In this document: positions 26,888-35,893 of the stretch, piece after piece
How positions within the stretch are numbered: the first letter of the stretch is position 1
How the letters are laid out: every line of letters starts with the position of its first letter
Assembly: GCA_902518355.1 (NCBI GenBank)
Contig: CABYFY010000005.1
Location: forward strand, 62,001-126,000
DNA length: 64,000 nucleotides
From: an uncultured Bacteroidota bacterium
GTDB taxonomy: Bacteria > Bacteroidota > Bacteroidia > Flavobacteriales > Flavobacteriaceae
Direction: 5' to 3'
Program-made: the position numbers and the translations under genes
The notes under the pieces: generated by a model
Seen by the model: only the letters and a program-made list of their open reading frames with translations
The model's database searches: none
Told to the model about the DNA's origin: nothing

Positions 26888-29155
26888 TTGATTAGTAAGA
26901 ATTCTTTTTTGGCAATTGTATTTATTTTCTTTTCATCCTTTGTATTTTCTCAAGATGTGAAAGGGACAGTTCTGGAGATTATTGAAAATAAAGAGATACC
27001 TATTGTTGGTGCTTATATATATTGGATAGACAATTCAGGTGGTACAATTTCTGATATCGATGGTAAATTCAAATTATCCAACCCTGATAATAAGAATAGC
27101 TATGTTGTCAGTTTTGTTGGATATCAAAATGATACCGTAAGCGTTGGATCATCAAATGCTAAAATTATATTAAAAGCGGATTCAGAATTAGATGCAGTTT
27201 CCATTAGATATAATACTAAATCATCTTCGGTTTCTCTATTAAGCTCTGCAAATGTTTTAAATATTTCTTCTGATGAATTATTAAAGGCTGCATGTTGTAA
27301 CCTCTCTGAGAGTTTTGAAACAACCCCCTCAATTGATGTAAATTTTTCAGACGGTATTTCCGGTAGAAAACAAATTAATATGTTGGGTTTGAGTAGTCCA
27401 AATATTTTGATGTCCATTGAAAATATTCCTTCCATTAGAGGAGCTGTTCAATCATATGGTTTAACATATATTCCTGGAACTTGGATAGAAAGTTTACAGG
27501 TTGCAAAAGGTTCCGGTAGTGTAGTAAATGGCTATGAAAGTATTTCGGGTCAGATTAATGCAGAGTTACTTAAACCGTTAACAGACGATAAGTTTTTTTT
27601 AAATCTATTTGCTAATCAGATGGAGCGTCTAGAATTAAATACGCATTATACAGCTAATTTAAACCATAAATTAGATTACGGACTTTACTTTCATGCGAAT
27701 AAAAAAGACACAAGTGCAGATAATAATAATGATGGTTTTAGAGATGATCCAACTGGTCAACAATTAAATATTTTAAATAGGTTTCAATACACAAATCTTG
27801 AAAAAGGACTTGTTGGGTTTTTTGATTTCAATTATGTTTTTGATGAAAGAGTTTATGGTGAAAATGAATACATAGATGGAATTATATTTCCAGAAAATCA
27901 AAATTACTGGGGAGGAAAAACCGACTCAGAAATGGTAAAAACAAATTTTAAATTTGGATACGTAGACCCTGAAATTACTTACAGATCTTTGGGAATTCAA
28001 TTCGCATATACTGGGATTGATATGGGGTCTTCTTTTGGAAACAGCATTCATGATACAAATCAATCAAGTATTTTTACAAATCTTGTATATAATTCAATTA
28101 TTGGAAATATTAATAATAAGATTAAAACAGGAATTTCTATCTCTTATGATGAGTATGATGAATATGTAAACAATCTTGGTTTTAATGATTTTGATATTTC
28201 AAGAATTGAAAAGTCAGTTGGTGCTTATTTTGAATACAATTATGATAATTTGGATAAAATAAATTTATCAGCTGGAATAAGGTTTGACAATCACAATAAA
28301 ATTGGAAATTTCATTTCTCCCAGATTTCATATGAACTATATGGTTTTACCAAAATCGACAATTAAATTTTCTTTTGGTAAAGCAACTCGTCTTGCTAATA
28401 TTTTCTCTGAAAATCAAAAACTATTTTATAGCTCAAGAGAAATAATTTTTACAGAAAATTCATTACCTAGTGATTTTTCAAGTATGAAAGCTGATCAAGC
28501 TTGGAATTATGGCGTTTCGATTATTAATAGTTTTAAGTTATTCGGAAAGGAATCTCAATTGATTCTTGATTATTACATAACTGACTTTGAAAATAAAGTG
28601 GTTGCAGACTGGGAAACTCCAGCTCAGATTAATTTTTATAATTTGACCGGAAAAAGCTTCTCAAATAGTTTTCAAGCTCAATTTTCTTATACTCTTTCAA
28701 ATTCGATTGATTTCTTATTTGCATATAAAAATACTGATGCAGAAACTGACTACAATTCACATGGAAGATTAAAAAATCCATTAACTCCCAGCGATCGTAT
28801 TTTCTTTAATGTAGCATATAATGGACCAACAAATGATAAAGGAAGAAATTGGAAGTATGATTTTACTTTCAATCATGTTGGTCAACAAAGACTACCTTCA
28901 ACTCAAAACAATCCATCAGAGTATAGGCTTTCGGGTACATCCGAGAGGTTAAATCTTATCAATACCCAAATTACAAGGGTCTTTAGCGATTCGTTTCAGC
29001 TTTATCTTGGGGTTGAAAATTTGACAAACTACAGGCAAAAAAATACAATACTTGGATCAGATGATCCGTTTGGAGATTATTTTGATGCTACATATATATA
29101 TGGCCCAATTTTTGGGCGAATGTCTTATGTCGGATTAAGATATTATATTAATTAA
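26888..29155 (+). CDS. TonB-dependent outer-membrane receptor, probably metal-related
   Basis: A 755-residue outer-membrane receptor: signal peptide (about 1-20, ending VFSQD), a carboxypeptidase-D-like regulatory domain (about 22-105), a plug domain (about 110-235, with KGSGSVVNGYESISGQINAEL) and a C-terminal 22-strand-type barrel ending in MSYVGLRYYIN. The plug starts with an unusual cysteine pair in KAACCNLSESF, suited to soft-metal binding. The start is TTG 26888; the ATG at 26881 hits a stop at once. Flanked by an HMA-AraC regulator and an HMA secreted protein, it probably imports copper or a copper chelate. No SusD partner is present. Confidence 0.85.
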   Translation: MISKNSFLAIVFIFFSSFVFSQDVKGTVLEIIENKEIPIVGAYIYWIDNSGGTISDIDGKFKLSNPDNKNSYVVSFVGYQNDTVSVGSSNAKIILKADSELDAVSIRYNTKSSSVSLLSSANVLNISSDELLKAACCNLSESFETTPSIDVNFSDGISGRKQINMLGLSSPNILMSIENIPSIRGAVQSYGLTYIPGTWIESLQVAKGSGSVVNGYESISGQINAELLKPLTDDKFFLNLFANQMERLELNTHYTANLNHKLDYGLYFHANKKDTSADNNNDGFRDDPTGQQLNILNRFQYTNLEKGLVGFFDFNYVFDERVYGENEYIDGIIFPENQNYWGGKTDSEMVKTNFKFGYVDPEITYRSLGIQFAYTGIDMGSSFGNSIHDTNQSSIFTNLVYNSIIGNINNKIKTGISISYDEYDEYVNNLGFNDFDISRIEKSVGAYFEYNYDNLDKINLSAGIRFDNHNKIGNFISPRFHMNYMVLPKSTIKFSFGKATRLANIFSENQKLFYSSREIIFTENSLPSDFSSMKADQAWNYGVSIINSFKLFGKESQLILDYYITDFENKVVADWETPAQINFYNLTGKSFSNSFQAQFSYTLSNSIDFLFAYKNTDAETDYNSHGRLKNPLTPSDRIFFNVAYNGPTNDKGRNWKYDFTFNHVGQQRLPSTQNNPSEYRLSGTSERLNLINTQITRVFSDSFQLYLGVENLTNYRQKNTILGSDDPFGDYFDATYIYGPIFGRMSYVGLRYYIN

Positions 29156-29165
29156 ATCAAATATT

Positions 29166-29516
29166 ATGAAATTAAATTTTATACTAACTCTTTTAGTTCT
29201 TTTTTTTACTGTTGATGGTATTTCTCAAACCAAGTCAGAGGTTATTTTTGTTGATGGTGTTTGTGGAATGTGTGAAAAAAGAATTGAATCAAGTTGTTTA
29301 GCTACAAAGGGAATTAAATTAGCTGACTGGAACAAAGAAAACAGAATGCTTAAGGTAATTTTCAATGAGAAAAAAATTTCGTTAGAACAAATACATAAAA
29401 AGATTGCTTCGATTGGTCATGATACCAAATTAGAAACTGCGCCTGATGAGGCATATAATAACCTTTATATGTGTTGTAAATATCGAGATGAAGAAGTTGT
29501 AAAGAATCATCAATAA
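29166..29516 (+). CDS. Secreted heavy-metal-associated (HMA) domain protein
   Basis: A 116-residue exported protein: signal peptide about 1-20 (FILTLLVLFFTVDGISQ), then an HMA fold with CxxC at Cys 33/36 (DGVCGMCEKRIE). An additional Cys 44 and a C-terminal CC pair (YMCCKYRD) are present. It probably binds copper or a related soft metal in the periplasm and could hand it to or take it from the receptor encoded ten bases upstream. A strong bidirectional terminator follows. Confidence 0.82.
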   Translation: MKLNFILTLLVLFFTVDGISQTKSEVIFVDGVCGMCEKRIESSCLATKGIKLADWNKENRMLKVIFNEKKISLEQIHKKIASIGHDTKLETAPDEAYNNLYMCCKYRDEEVVKNHQ

Positions 29517-29520
29517 AAAA

Positions 29521-29551
29521 AAGAGCTGTTTTTTAAACAGCTCTTTTTTTT
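29521..29551. terminator. Bidirectional terminator between the HMA gene and groEL
   Basis: AAGAGCTGTTT and AAACAGCTCTT form an 11-bp stem with a three-base loop. A T run follows on the plus strand and an A run precedes it, so it can serve both the HMA gene (+) and groEL (-). Confidence 0.85.
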
Positions 29552-29561
29552 GATATATATT

Positions 29562-31208
<1,647 letters not shown>

Positions 31209-31211
31209 TTA

Positions 31212-31487
31212 TTATACAATTGCCAGAATATCTTTTTCTGACATCATTAAATAATCTACTCCGTCAAACTTAAGTTCTGTTCCAGAATACTTTCCGTATA
31301 ATACAACATCACCAACTTTAACCGTCATAGGATTGTCTTTTGTACCATTTCCAACAGCTACAACTGTTGCTTTTTGAGGTTTTTCTTTTGCATTATCAGG
31401 GATAATTATTCCTGATGCTGTTTTAGTTTCTGCTTGCATTGGTTCAACTAGAACTCTGTCAGCAAGCGGTTTAATATTTAATTTCAT
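31212..31487 (-). CDS. groS: Co-chaperonin GroES (10 kDa)
   Basis: A 91-residue GroES that caps the GroEL cavity. Landmarks are [26 protein letters not shown] (with the mobile loop) and the C-terminal [19 protein letters not shown]. It is cotranscribed with groL. A TAATTTTG element upstream (minus 31550-31543) suggests its own promoter, separating groESL from the secG operon. Confidence 0.97.
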   Translation of the reverse strand: MKLNIKPLADRVLVEPMQAETKTASGIIIPDNAKEKPQKATVVAVGNGTKDNPMTVKVGDVVLYGKYSGTELKFDGVDYLMMSEKDILAIV

Positions 31488-31542
31488 ATCTAATTAATTT
31501 GATTAAAATTTTCCACAAATCATGCCATCTCAAAAAATATGA

Positions 31543-31550
31543 CAAAATTA
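31543..31550 (-). promoter_or_regulatory. Candidate -7 element for groES-groEL
   Basis: Minus-strand TAATTTTG fits TAnnTTTG, about 55 bases before the groES ATG, in the 80-base gap after secG. No -33 TTG at the usual spacing and no CIRCE inverted repeat were found. Confidence 0.4.
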
Positions 31551-31567
31551 CATGAAAAGTAAAATTC

Positions 31568-31903
31568 TTATTTATCTTCAGAAGAATTTTCCTCGGTAGT
31601 GTTAATTGGTAGTGGCTCCACAACTATTTCTTCAGTATTTAAGGCTTTAGACTCGGAAATTGCATCTGATTGTGTGAATGTAATATTGGATAATAATATT
31701 AGTCCAATCAAAGTTCCGCCTAGAACCCAAGTACTCTTATCAAGAAAATCGGTTGTTTGCTTTACTCCACCTAATTGTTGAGTGCCACCTCCACCAAATG
31801 ACGATGATAATCCACCTCCCTTGGGATTTTGTACCATAATTACAACAACCAGTAGGAATGCAACTATAACTATAAGAATAAGAAAAATTGAATAAGAACT
31901 CAT
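31568..31903 (-). CDS. secG: Preprotein translocase subunit SecG
   Basis: A 111-residue inner-membrane protein with two hydrophobic spans (about 3-22 and 55-72) around a cytoplasmic loop MVQNPKGGGLSSSFGGGG, which is the SecG signature. The C-terminal tail is acidic and longer than in the enterobacterial protein. It assists SecYE-mediated export. The start overlaps the stop of the upstream TPR gene by four bases (ATGA). Confidence 0.93.
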   Translation of the reverse strand: MSSYSIFLILIVIVAFLLVVVIMVQNPKGGGLSSSFGGGGTQQLGGVKQTTDFLDKSTWVLGGTLIGLILLSNITFTQSDAISESKALNTEEIVVEPLPINTTEENSSEDK

Positions 31904-32541
31904 CTTTTTAAGCTTTTAATTTTTTTAATTTGATCTGCAAAGTAACTGTTTTTTTCTGGAAATTTCAAAATTAATATTTTGTAAGACTGAATAGCTTTTT
32001 CATAATTTTTTTGATTAAGATATAACTTAGCCAATGTCTCAGTCATATAACCTGCTTGATTACTGAGATTATCTGGTTTATCATTACTTGACTCATTCTC
32101 ATTTACTTCAACTTTTAATTTAGGTTTTTCAGAAATAAACCTATCTATTGTTTCTGTTTCATTACTTCTATCAATGGGCTTTAAATTTGACAATTTTAAC
32201 CACTCGACAAAACTATTTTCCTCAATAATCTCTTCTTTAATAATTTTATATTCACTTTGTACAGTTGTGATTTCATTTTTATTAAAGTAAACTTTTTCAT
32301 TTTGATTTTGACTTTTATTAATAAAATCAAAAAGAATTTTTCTATCTCTAGAATAAGCTGCAGTATATCTGAGAAATTTTTTAAATTTTATATCATCATT
32401 TTCCTTCAAGGTCTTTAAATAAATAGCCTTGCTTATTTGAAAGTATGGAAATTCGCGATTGATTTCGTCTAAAAACGATAATTCTTCCGCTGTTAGATTT
32501 TCAGGATTTTGAAGGGTCTTTATAAAATTTTTTTTGTTCAT
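31900..32541 (-). CDS. Conserved TPR-containing protein of the miaB-secG operon
   Basis: A 213-residue protein with no signal peptide. The N-terminal part (LTAEELSFLDEINREFPYFQISKAIYLKTL) is helical. The C-terminal 45 residues carry one tetratricopeptide-like unit (ETLAKLYLNQKNYEKAIQSYKILILKFPEKNSYFADQI). The middle is low-complexity and charged. I recall similar proteins of unknown function at this position in flavobacteria, between lptE and secG. It is one base from lptE and overlaps secG. The function is not known; an envelope or assembly link is suggested only by neighbours. Confidence 0.7.
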   Translation of the reverse strand: MNKKNFIKTLQNPENLTAEELSFLDEINREFPYFQISKAIYLKTLKENDDIKFKKFLRYTAAYSRDRKILFDFINKSQNQNEKVYFNKNEITTVQSEYKIIKEEIIEENSFVEWLKLSNLKPIDRSNETETIDRFISEKPKLKVEVNENESSNDKPDNLSNQAGYMTETLAKLYLNQKNYEKAIQSYKILILKFPEKNSYFADQIKKIKSLKR

Positions 32542-32542
32542 T

Positions 32543-33043
32543 TTACCACTTTGCTAGTGAAGCATTAAAAACATCTTGTGTAATTCTTTCAAAAATTTCG
32601 TCAAGTGCAGTATCTCTTTGACCTCCGATTAATTGAACGTTTCCAGGATAATCATAGTAAAAAGAGAATCTTTTTTCAAAATCAGCTTCGCTATCATTTT
32701 TATCATAAAATCTAATATTAACTCCAACTGTCAATCTATTTTGAGCTGCAGTATTATTTGCCGTCGCAGTAGTTGGTGAAATTCGATATTCAACAATTTC
32801 ACCTTCATATGTTAAGTCACCATTAGATTTAACTAATTCTAAGCTGGTTTGATTAATTAGTAAATCTATTAGTTTATTTGTGAAATCTCTTTCAATTCCT
32901 GGTTCGATTAAAGGGGCGTTATTTTGAAAATAATTGACCTGAAATGTCTTGGTCTCAGGAGATATTGATGCACCTGTTAAACTGTATTTTACACTACAAC
33001 TTGTGGTGAATATAATTAAAATTAATAGTTTAACGAATCTCAT
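32543..33043 (-). CDS. lptE: LPS-assembly lipoprotein LptE
   Basis: A 166-residue lipoprotein with lipobox FTTSC (Cys 16), then the LptE-type fold: SLTGASISPETKTFQVNYFQNNAPL and a C-terminal IFERITQDVFNASLAKW. In the outer membrane it should plug the LptD barrel and help insert LPS. Its place between the sigma-54 regulator (three-base gap) and the TPR gene matches the order I know from Bacteroidota. Confidence 0.85.
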   Translation of the reverse strand: MRFVKLLILIIFTTSCSVKYSLTGASISPETKTFQVNYFQNNAPLIEPGIERDFTNKLIDLLINQTSLELVKSNGDLTYEGEIVEYRISPTTATANNTAAQNRLTVGVNIRFYDKNDSEADFEKRFSFYYDYPGNVQLIGGQRDTALDEIFERITQDVFNASLAKW

Positions 33044-33046
33044 TTG

Positions 33047-34294
33047 TTATAAATCAAATTGTTTTATTTTTCTATATAAGGTTCTTTCGCTAATACCCAA
33101 TTCTTCAGCTGCTAATTTTCTTTTACCCGCGTGTTTCTCTAAAGATTTTTTTATTAGTTCTAATTCTTTTTCCTGAATTGATAATGATTCAATTGCTTTA
33201 ACTTCCTGAATATAATCAAATTTGTCTTCAAAATCTTTATTTTCTTCAATGCTTTTATTATTCTCTACATTAAATATTTCAATATTTTTTTCTGATGAAT
33301 AATTTTCATTTTGATATACTTTATTAATCAGTTGTTCATTATTTTTTTTGAATTCACTAATGTTAGAAGTTTGCATTAGTTCCAGGGTTAATTTTTTTAA
33401 ATCATTCAAATCCCCTTTCATATCAAATAATACTTTATATAAAATCTCACGCTCATTATTAAATTCAGACTTTTCAGACTTTTCAGAAATAATCGCTGGT
33501 AAATTATCACCCAAATTAGGTAAGTAATCTATAAGAACGTCTTTTTTTATCATCCTATTTTCTTCTAAGACTGATAATTGTTCTGCAATATTTTTTAATT
33601 GTCTAATATTCCCGTCCCATCTGTAATTTGTCAAAATACTGATAGCTTCTTCATCTAATTTTATCGTTGGCATACTATACTTTTGAGCAAAATCTGAACA
33701 GAATTTTCTAAATAATAAATGAATGTCTTCAGGTCTTTTTCTTAGTGGTGGTAAATTAATTTCTACAGTACTCAACCTGTAATACAAGTCTTCTCTGAAT
33801 TTATTTTTTTTGATTGCCTCTTGCATATTTACATTTGTAGCTGCCACAATTCGCACATTGGTCTTCTGAACTTTACTGGACCCAACTTTTATAAACTCTC
33901 CGTTCTCCAGTACCCTCAATAATCTTACTTGTGTTGTTAACGGAAGTTCGCCAACTTCATCTAAAAAAATTGTTCCCCCATCTGCAACTTCAAAATATCC
34001 AGCTCTTGTTTGGGTAGCACCTGTAAATGCCCCTTTTTCATGACCAAATAACTCACTATCAATTGTTCCCTCTGGAATAGCACCGCAGTTAACAGCAATA
34101 AATTTAGAGTGTTTTCTATGTGAAAGCTGATGAGCAATTTTTGGAATAACTTCTTTTCCAACACCGCTTTCACCTGTTATCAATACTGAAATATCAGTGG
34201 GAGCTACTTGCATAGCCTTTTCTAGAGCTCTGTTAAGCCCTATACTATTTCCTATAATTTCAAATCTTTGTTTTAATGCTTGTAATGAAACCAT
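33047..34294 (-). CDS. Sigma-54-dependent transcriptional activator (NtrC family, no receiver domain)
   Basis: About 415 residues. The AAA+ domain begins near the N-terminus with TGESGVGKEV (Walker A); LFGHEKGAFTGATQ carries the GAFTGA loop that contacts sigma-54, and GGTIFLDEVGEL is Walker B. A long, charged, variable linker leads to a C-terminal Fis-type HTH (KRKLAAEELGISERTLYRKI). No receiver, GAF or PAS domain precedes the AAA+ module, so activation is not by phosphorylation of this protein. ATG 34294 (MVSLQALKQRF) is preferred over the track start at 34330, which would overlap miaB. It is between miaB and lptE in one operon. Targets unknown. Confidence 0.88.
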   Translation of the reverse strand: MVSLQALKQRFEIIGNSIGLNRALEKAMQVAPTDISVLITGESGVGKEVIPKIAHQLSHRKHSKFIAVNCGAIPEGTIDSELFGHEKGAFTGATQTRAGYFEVADGGTIFLDEVGELPLTTQVRLLRVLENGEFIKVGSSKVQKTNVRIVAATNVNMQEAIKKNKFREDLYYRLSTVEINLPPLRKRPEDIHLLFRKFCSDFAQKYSMPTIKLDEEAISILTNYRWDGNIRQLKNIAEQLSVLEENRMIKKDVLIDYLPNLGDNLPAIISEKSEKSEFNNEREILYKVLFDMKGDLNDLKKLTLELMQTSNISEFKKNNEQLINKVYQNENYSSEKNIEIFNVENNKSIEENKDFEDKFDYIQEVKAIESLSIQEKELELIKKSLEKHAGKRKLAAEELGISERTLYRKIKQFDL

Positions 34295-34298
34295 AATC

Positions 34299-35750
34299 TT
34301 AATTATTTTTAGAAAAAGCAATAGCTTCACCTATGAGGGTAGCACTAGTGCAACTATTGATTTTAACATTAACAAAATCTCCTATTTTATAATTTTCTTT
34401 TGGAAACACAACTGTAGTATTTTGTTGATTTCTTCCTGCCCAATGTAAATTTGATTTTTTGGATTCTTTTTCTATTAAAACCTCGACAGTTTTACCAACA
34501 AATTCTTTACTCCTGTAAAGGGAATGCTTTTGTTGTAATTCAACAATTTCGCTTAATCTTCTGCTTTTAGTTTCCTCATCAATGTTGTCCTCCAATTTTT
34601 TTGCAGCAAGAGTTCCCGGTCTTTCAGAATATTTGAACATGTAACCAAATGAATATTTCACTTTTTCCATTAAGGATAAAGTATCATTATGATCTTGTTC
34701 TGATTCGTTAGGAAATCCAGAAATCATATCATGGCTAATACTGCAATCAGGAATAATTTGAAAAATATTTTCAACCAAGTTTATATATTCCTCTCTTGTA
34801 TGCTGTCTATTCATTGCCTTGAGAACTTTATTACTACCGCTTTGTACAGGTAAATGAATGTAGTTACAAATATTTTCATACTTTGACATCACTTTTATCA
34901 CATCAAGTGACATGTCTTGTGGGTTTGATGTTGAGAATCTTATTCTCATTTTAGGTTGAGTTAATGCACACATTTCTAATAGCTTAGCAAAATTTATAGA
35001 CGATGCTTTTTGAATTTCACTTGCTTTTGAAAAGTCTTTCTTTAATCCGCCCCCATACCATAAATAGCTATCAACATTTTGACCTAGTAAAGTTATTTCC
35101 TTAAAACCTTTTTCATGTAAATCATTCAATTCTTCTATTATAGATTGTGGATCTCTACTTCTTTCACGTCCTCTAGTAAATGGAACAACACAAAATGTAC
35201 ACATATTATCACATCCTCTAGTTATTGATATAAAAGCACTAACTCCATTTGAATTAATACGAGTTGGTGTTATATCGCCATATGTTTCATCCTTTGACAG
35301 AATCACATTAACTGCAGATCTACCATCTTCAATTTCTTCCAGTAAATTAGGTAGGTCTTTATAAGCATCAGGACCAACCACCATATCTACAATCTTTTCT
35401 TCTTCTAAAAATTTATGTTTCAATCGCTCAGCCATACAACCTAATACACCCACCTTAACATTTGAGTTGGTTTTTCTAACCTTATTGAATTTTTCAAGTC
35501 TTTTTCTAACTGTTAGCTCAGCCTTTTCTCTAATTGAACAGGTATTCACCAAAATCAGATCGGCAGTGTATAAATCATCAGATGTTTTATAGCCGTTTTT
35601 AGAGAGTATTGATGCAACAATTTCGCTATCACTAAAATTCATAGCACAGCCATAGCTTTCAATGTAAACAGATTTGGTTTTACTGTTATCGTTTATGTTT
35701 TTAACAACTAATGCGTCACCATTATATTTATATGGATTCTTTTCGCTCAT
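34299..35750 (-). CDS. miaB: tRNA-2-methylthio-N6-dimethylallyladenosine synthase MiaB
   Basis: A radical-SAM methylthiotransferase of about 483 residues that adds the 2-methylthio group to i6A37 of tRNA. The N-terminal UPF0004 domain has YIESYGCAMNFSDSE, NTCSIREKAE and GCMAERLK. The radical-SAM motif is RGCDNMCTFCVVPFTRG. A TRAM domain closes the protein. The track start at 35774 is a TTG lying inside a probable -7 element, so ATG 35750 (MSEKNPYKYNG) is preferred; ATG 35762 is the alternative. It heads the miaB-sigma54-lptE-TPR-secG operon. Confidence 0.92.
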   Translation of the reverse strand: MSEKNPYKYNGDALVVKNINDNSKTKSVYIESYGCAMNFSDSEIVASILSKNGYKTSDDLYTADLILVNTCSIREKAELTVRKRLEKFNKVRKTNSNVKVGVLGCMAERLKHKFLEEEKIVDMVVGPDAYKDLPNLLEEIEDGRSAVNVILSKDETYGDITPTRINSNGVSAFISITRGCDNMCTFCVVPFTRGRERSRDPQSIIEELNDLHEKGFKEITLLGQNVDSYLWYGGGLKKDFSKASEIQKASSINFAKLLEMCALTQPKMRIRFSTSNPQDMSLDVIKVMSKYENICNYIHLPVQSGSNKVLKAMNRQHTREEYINLVENIFQIIPDCSISHDMISGFPNESEQDHNDTLSLMEKVKYSFGYMFKYSERPGTLAAKKLEDNIDEETKSRRLSEIVELQQKHSLYRSKEFVGKTVEVLIEKESKKSNLHWAGRNQQNTTVVFPKENYKIGDFVNVKINSCTSATLIGEAIAFSKNN

Positions 35751-35771
35751 TTCTTTAAACATTTTGCACAG

Positions 35772-35779
35772 CAAATATA
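35772..35779 (-). promoter_or_regulatory. Candidate -7 element of the miaB operon
   Basis: Minus-strand TATATTTG is a full TAnnTTTG match 21 bases before the ATG at 35750. A small perfect palindrome, GACAATTTGTC (35790-35800), sits just upstream and contains a TTG, but at only 12 bases spacing. Confidence 0.4.
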
Positions 35780-35867
35780 TTAAAAATACGACAATTTGTC
35801 ATGCTTTAAATTTTATCATTTTTATTCTGGCTTAATATTTGAAACATATAATTATGAAAAAATAATC

Positions 35868-35875
35868 TACATTTG
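35868..35875 (+). promoter_or_regulatory. Candidate -7 element of topA
   Basis: TACATTTG matches TAnnTTTG and ends 18 bases before the topA ATG. The nearest upstream TTTG (35838-35841) is 26 bases away, longer than usual. Confidence 0.35.
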
Positions 35876-35893
35876 TACTCTTAAAAATCAAAA

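Noticed and set aside
31488-31567. CIRCE element upstream of groES
   Set aside because: No TTAGCACTC-N9-GAGTGCTAA inverted repeat is present.
35751-35774. TTG start of miaB at 35774
   Set aside because: The codon lies inside a TATATTTG promoter element, upstream of the predicted transcription start.
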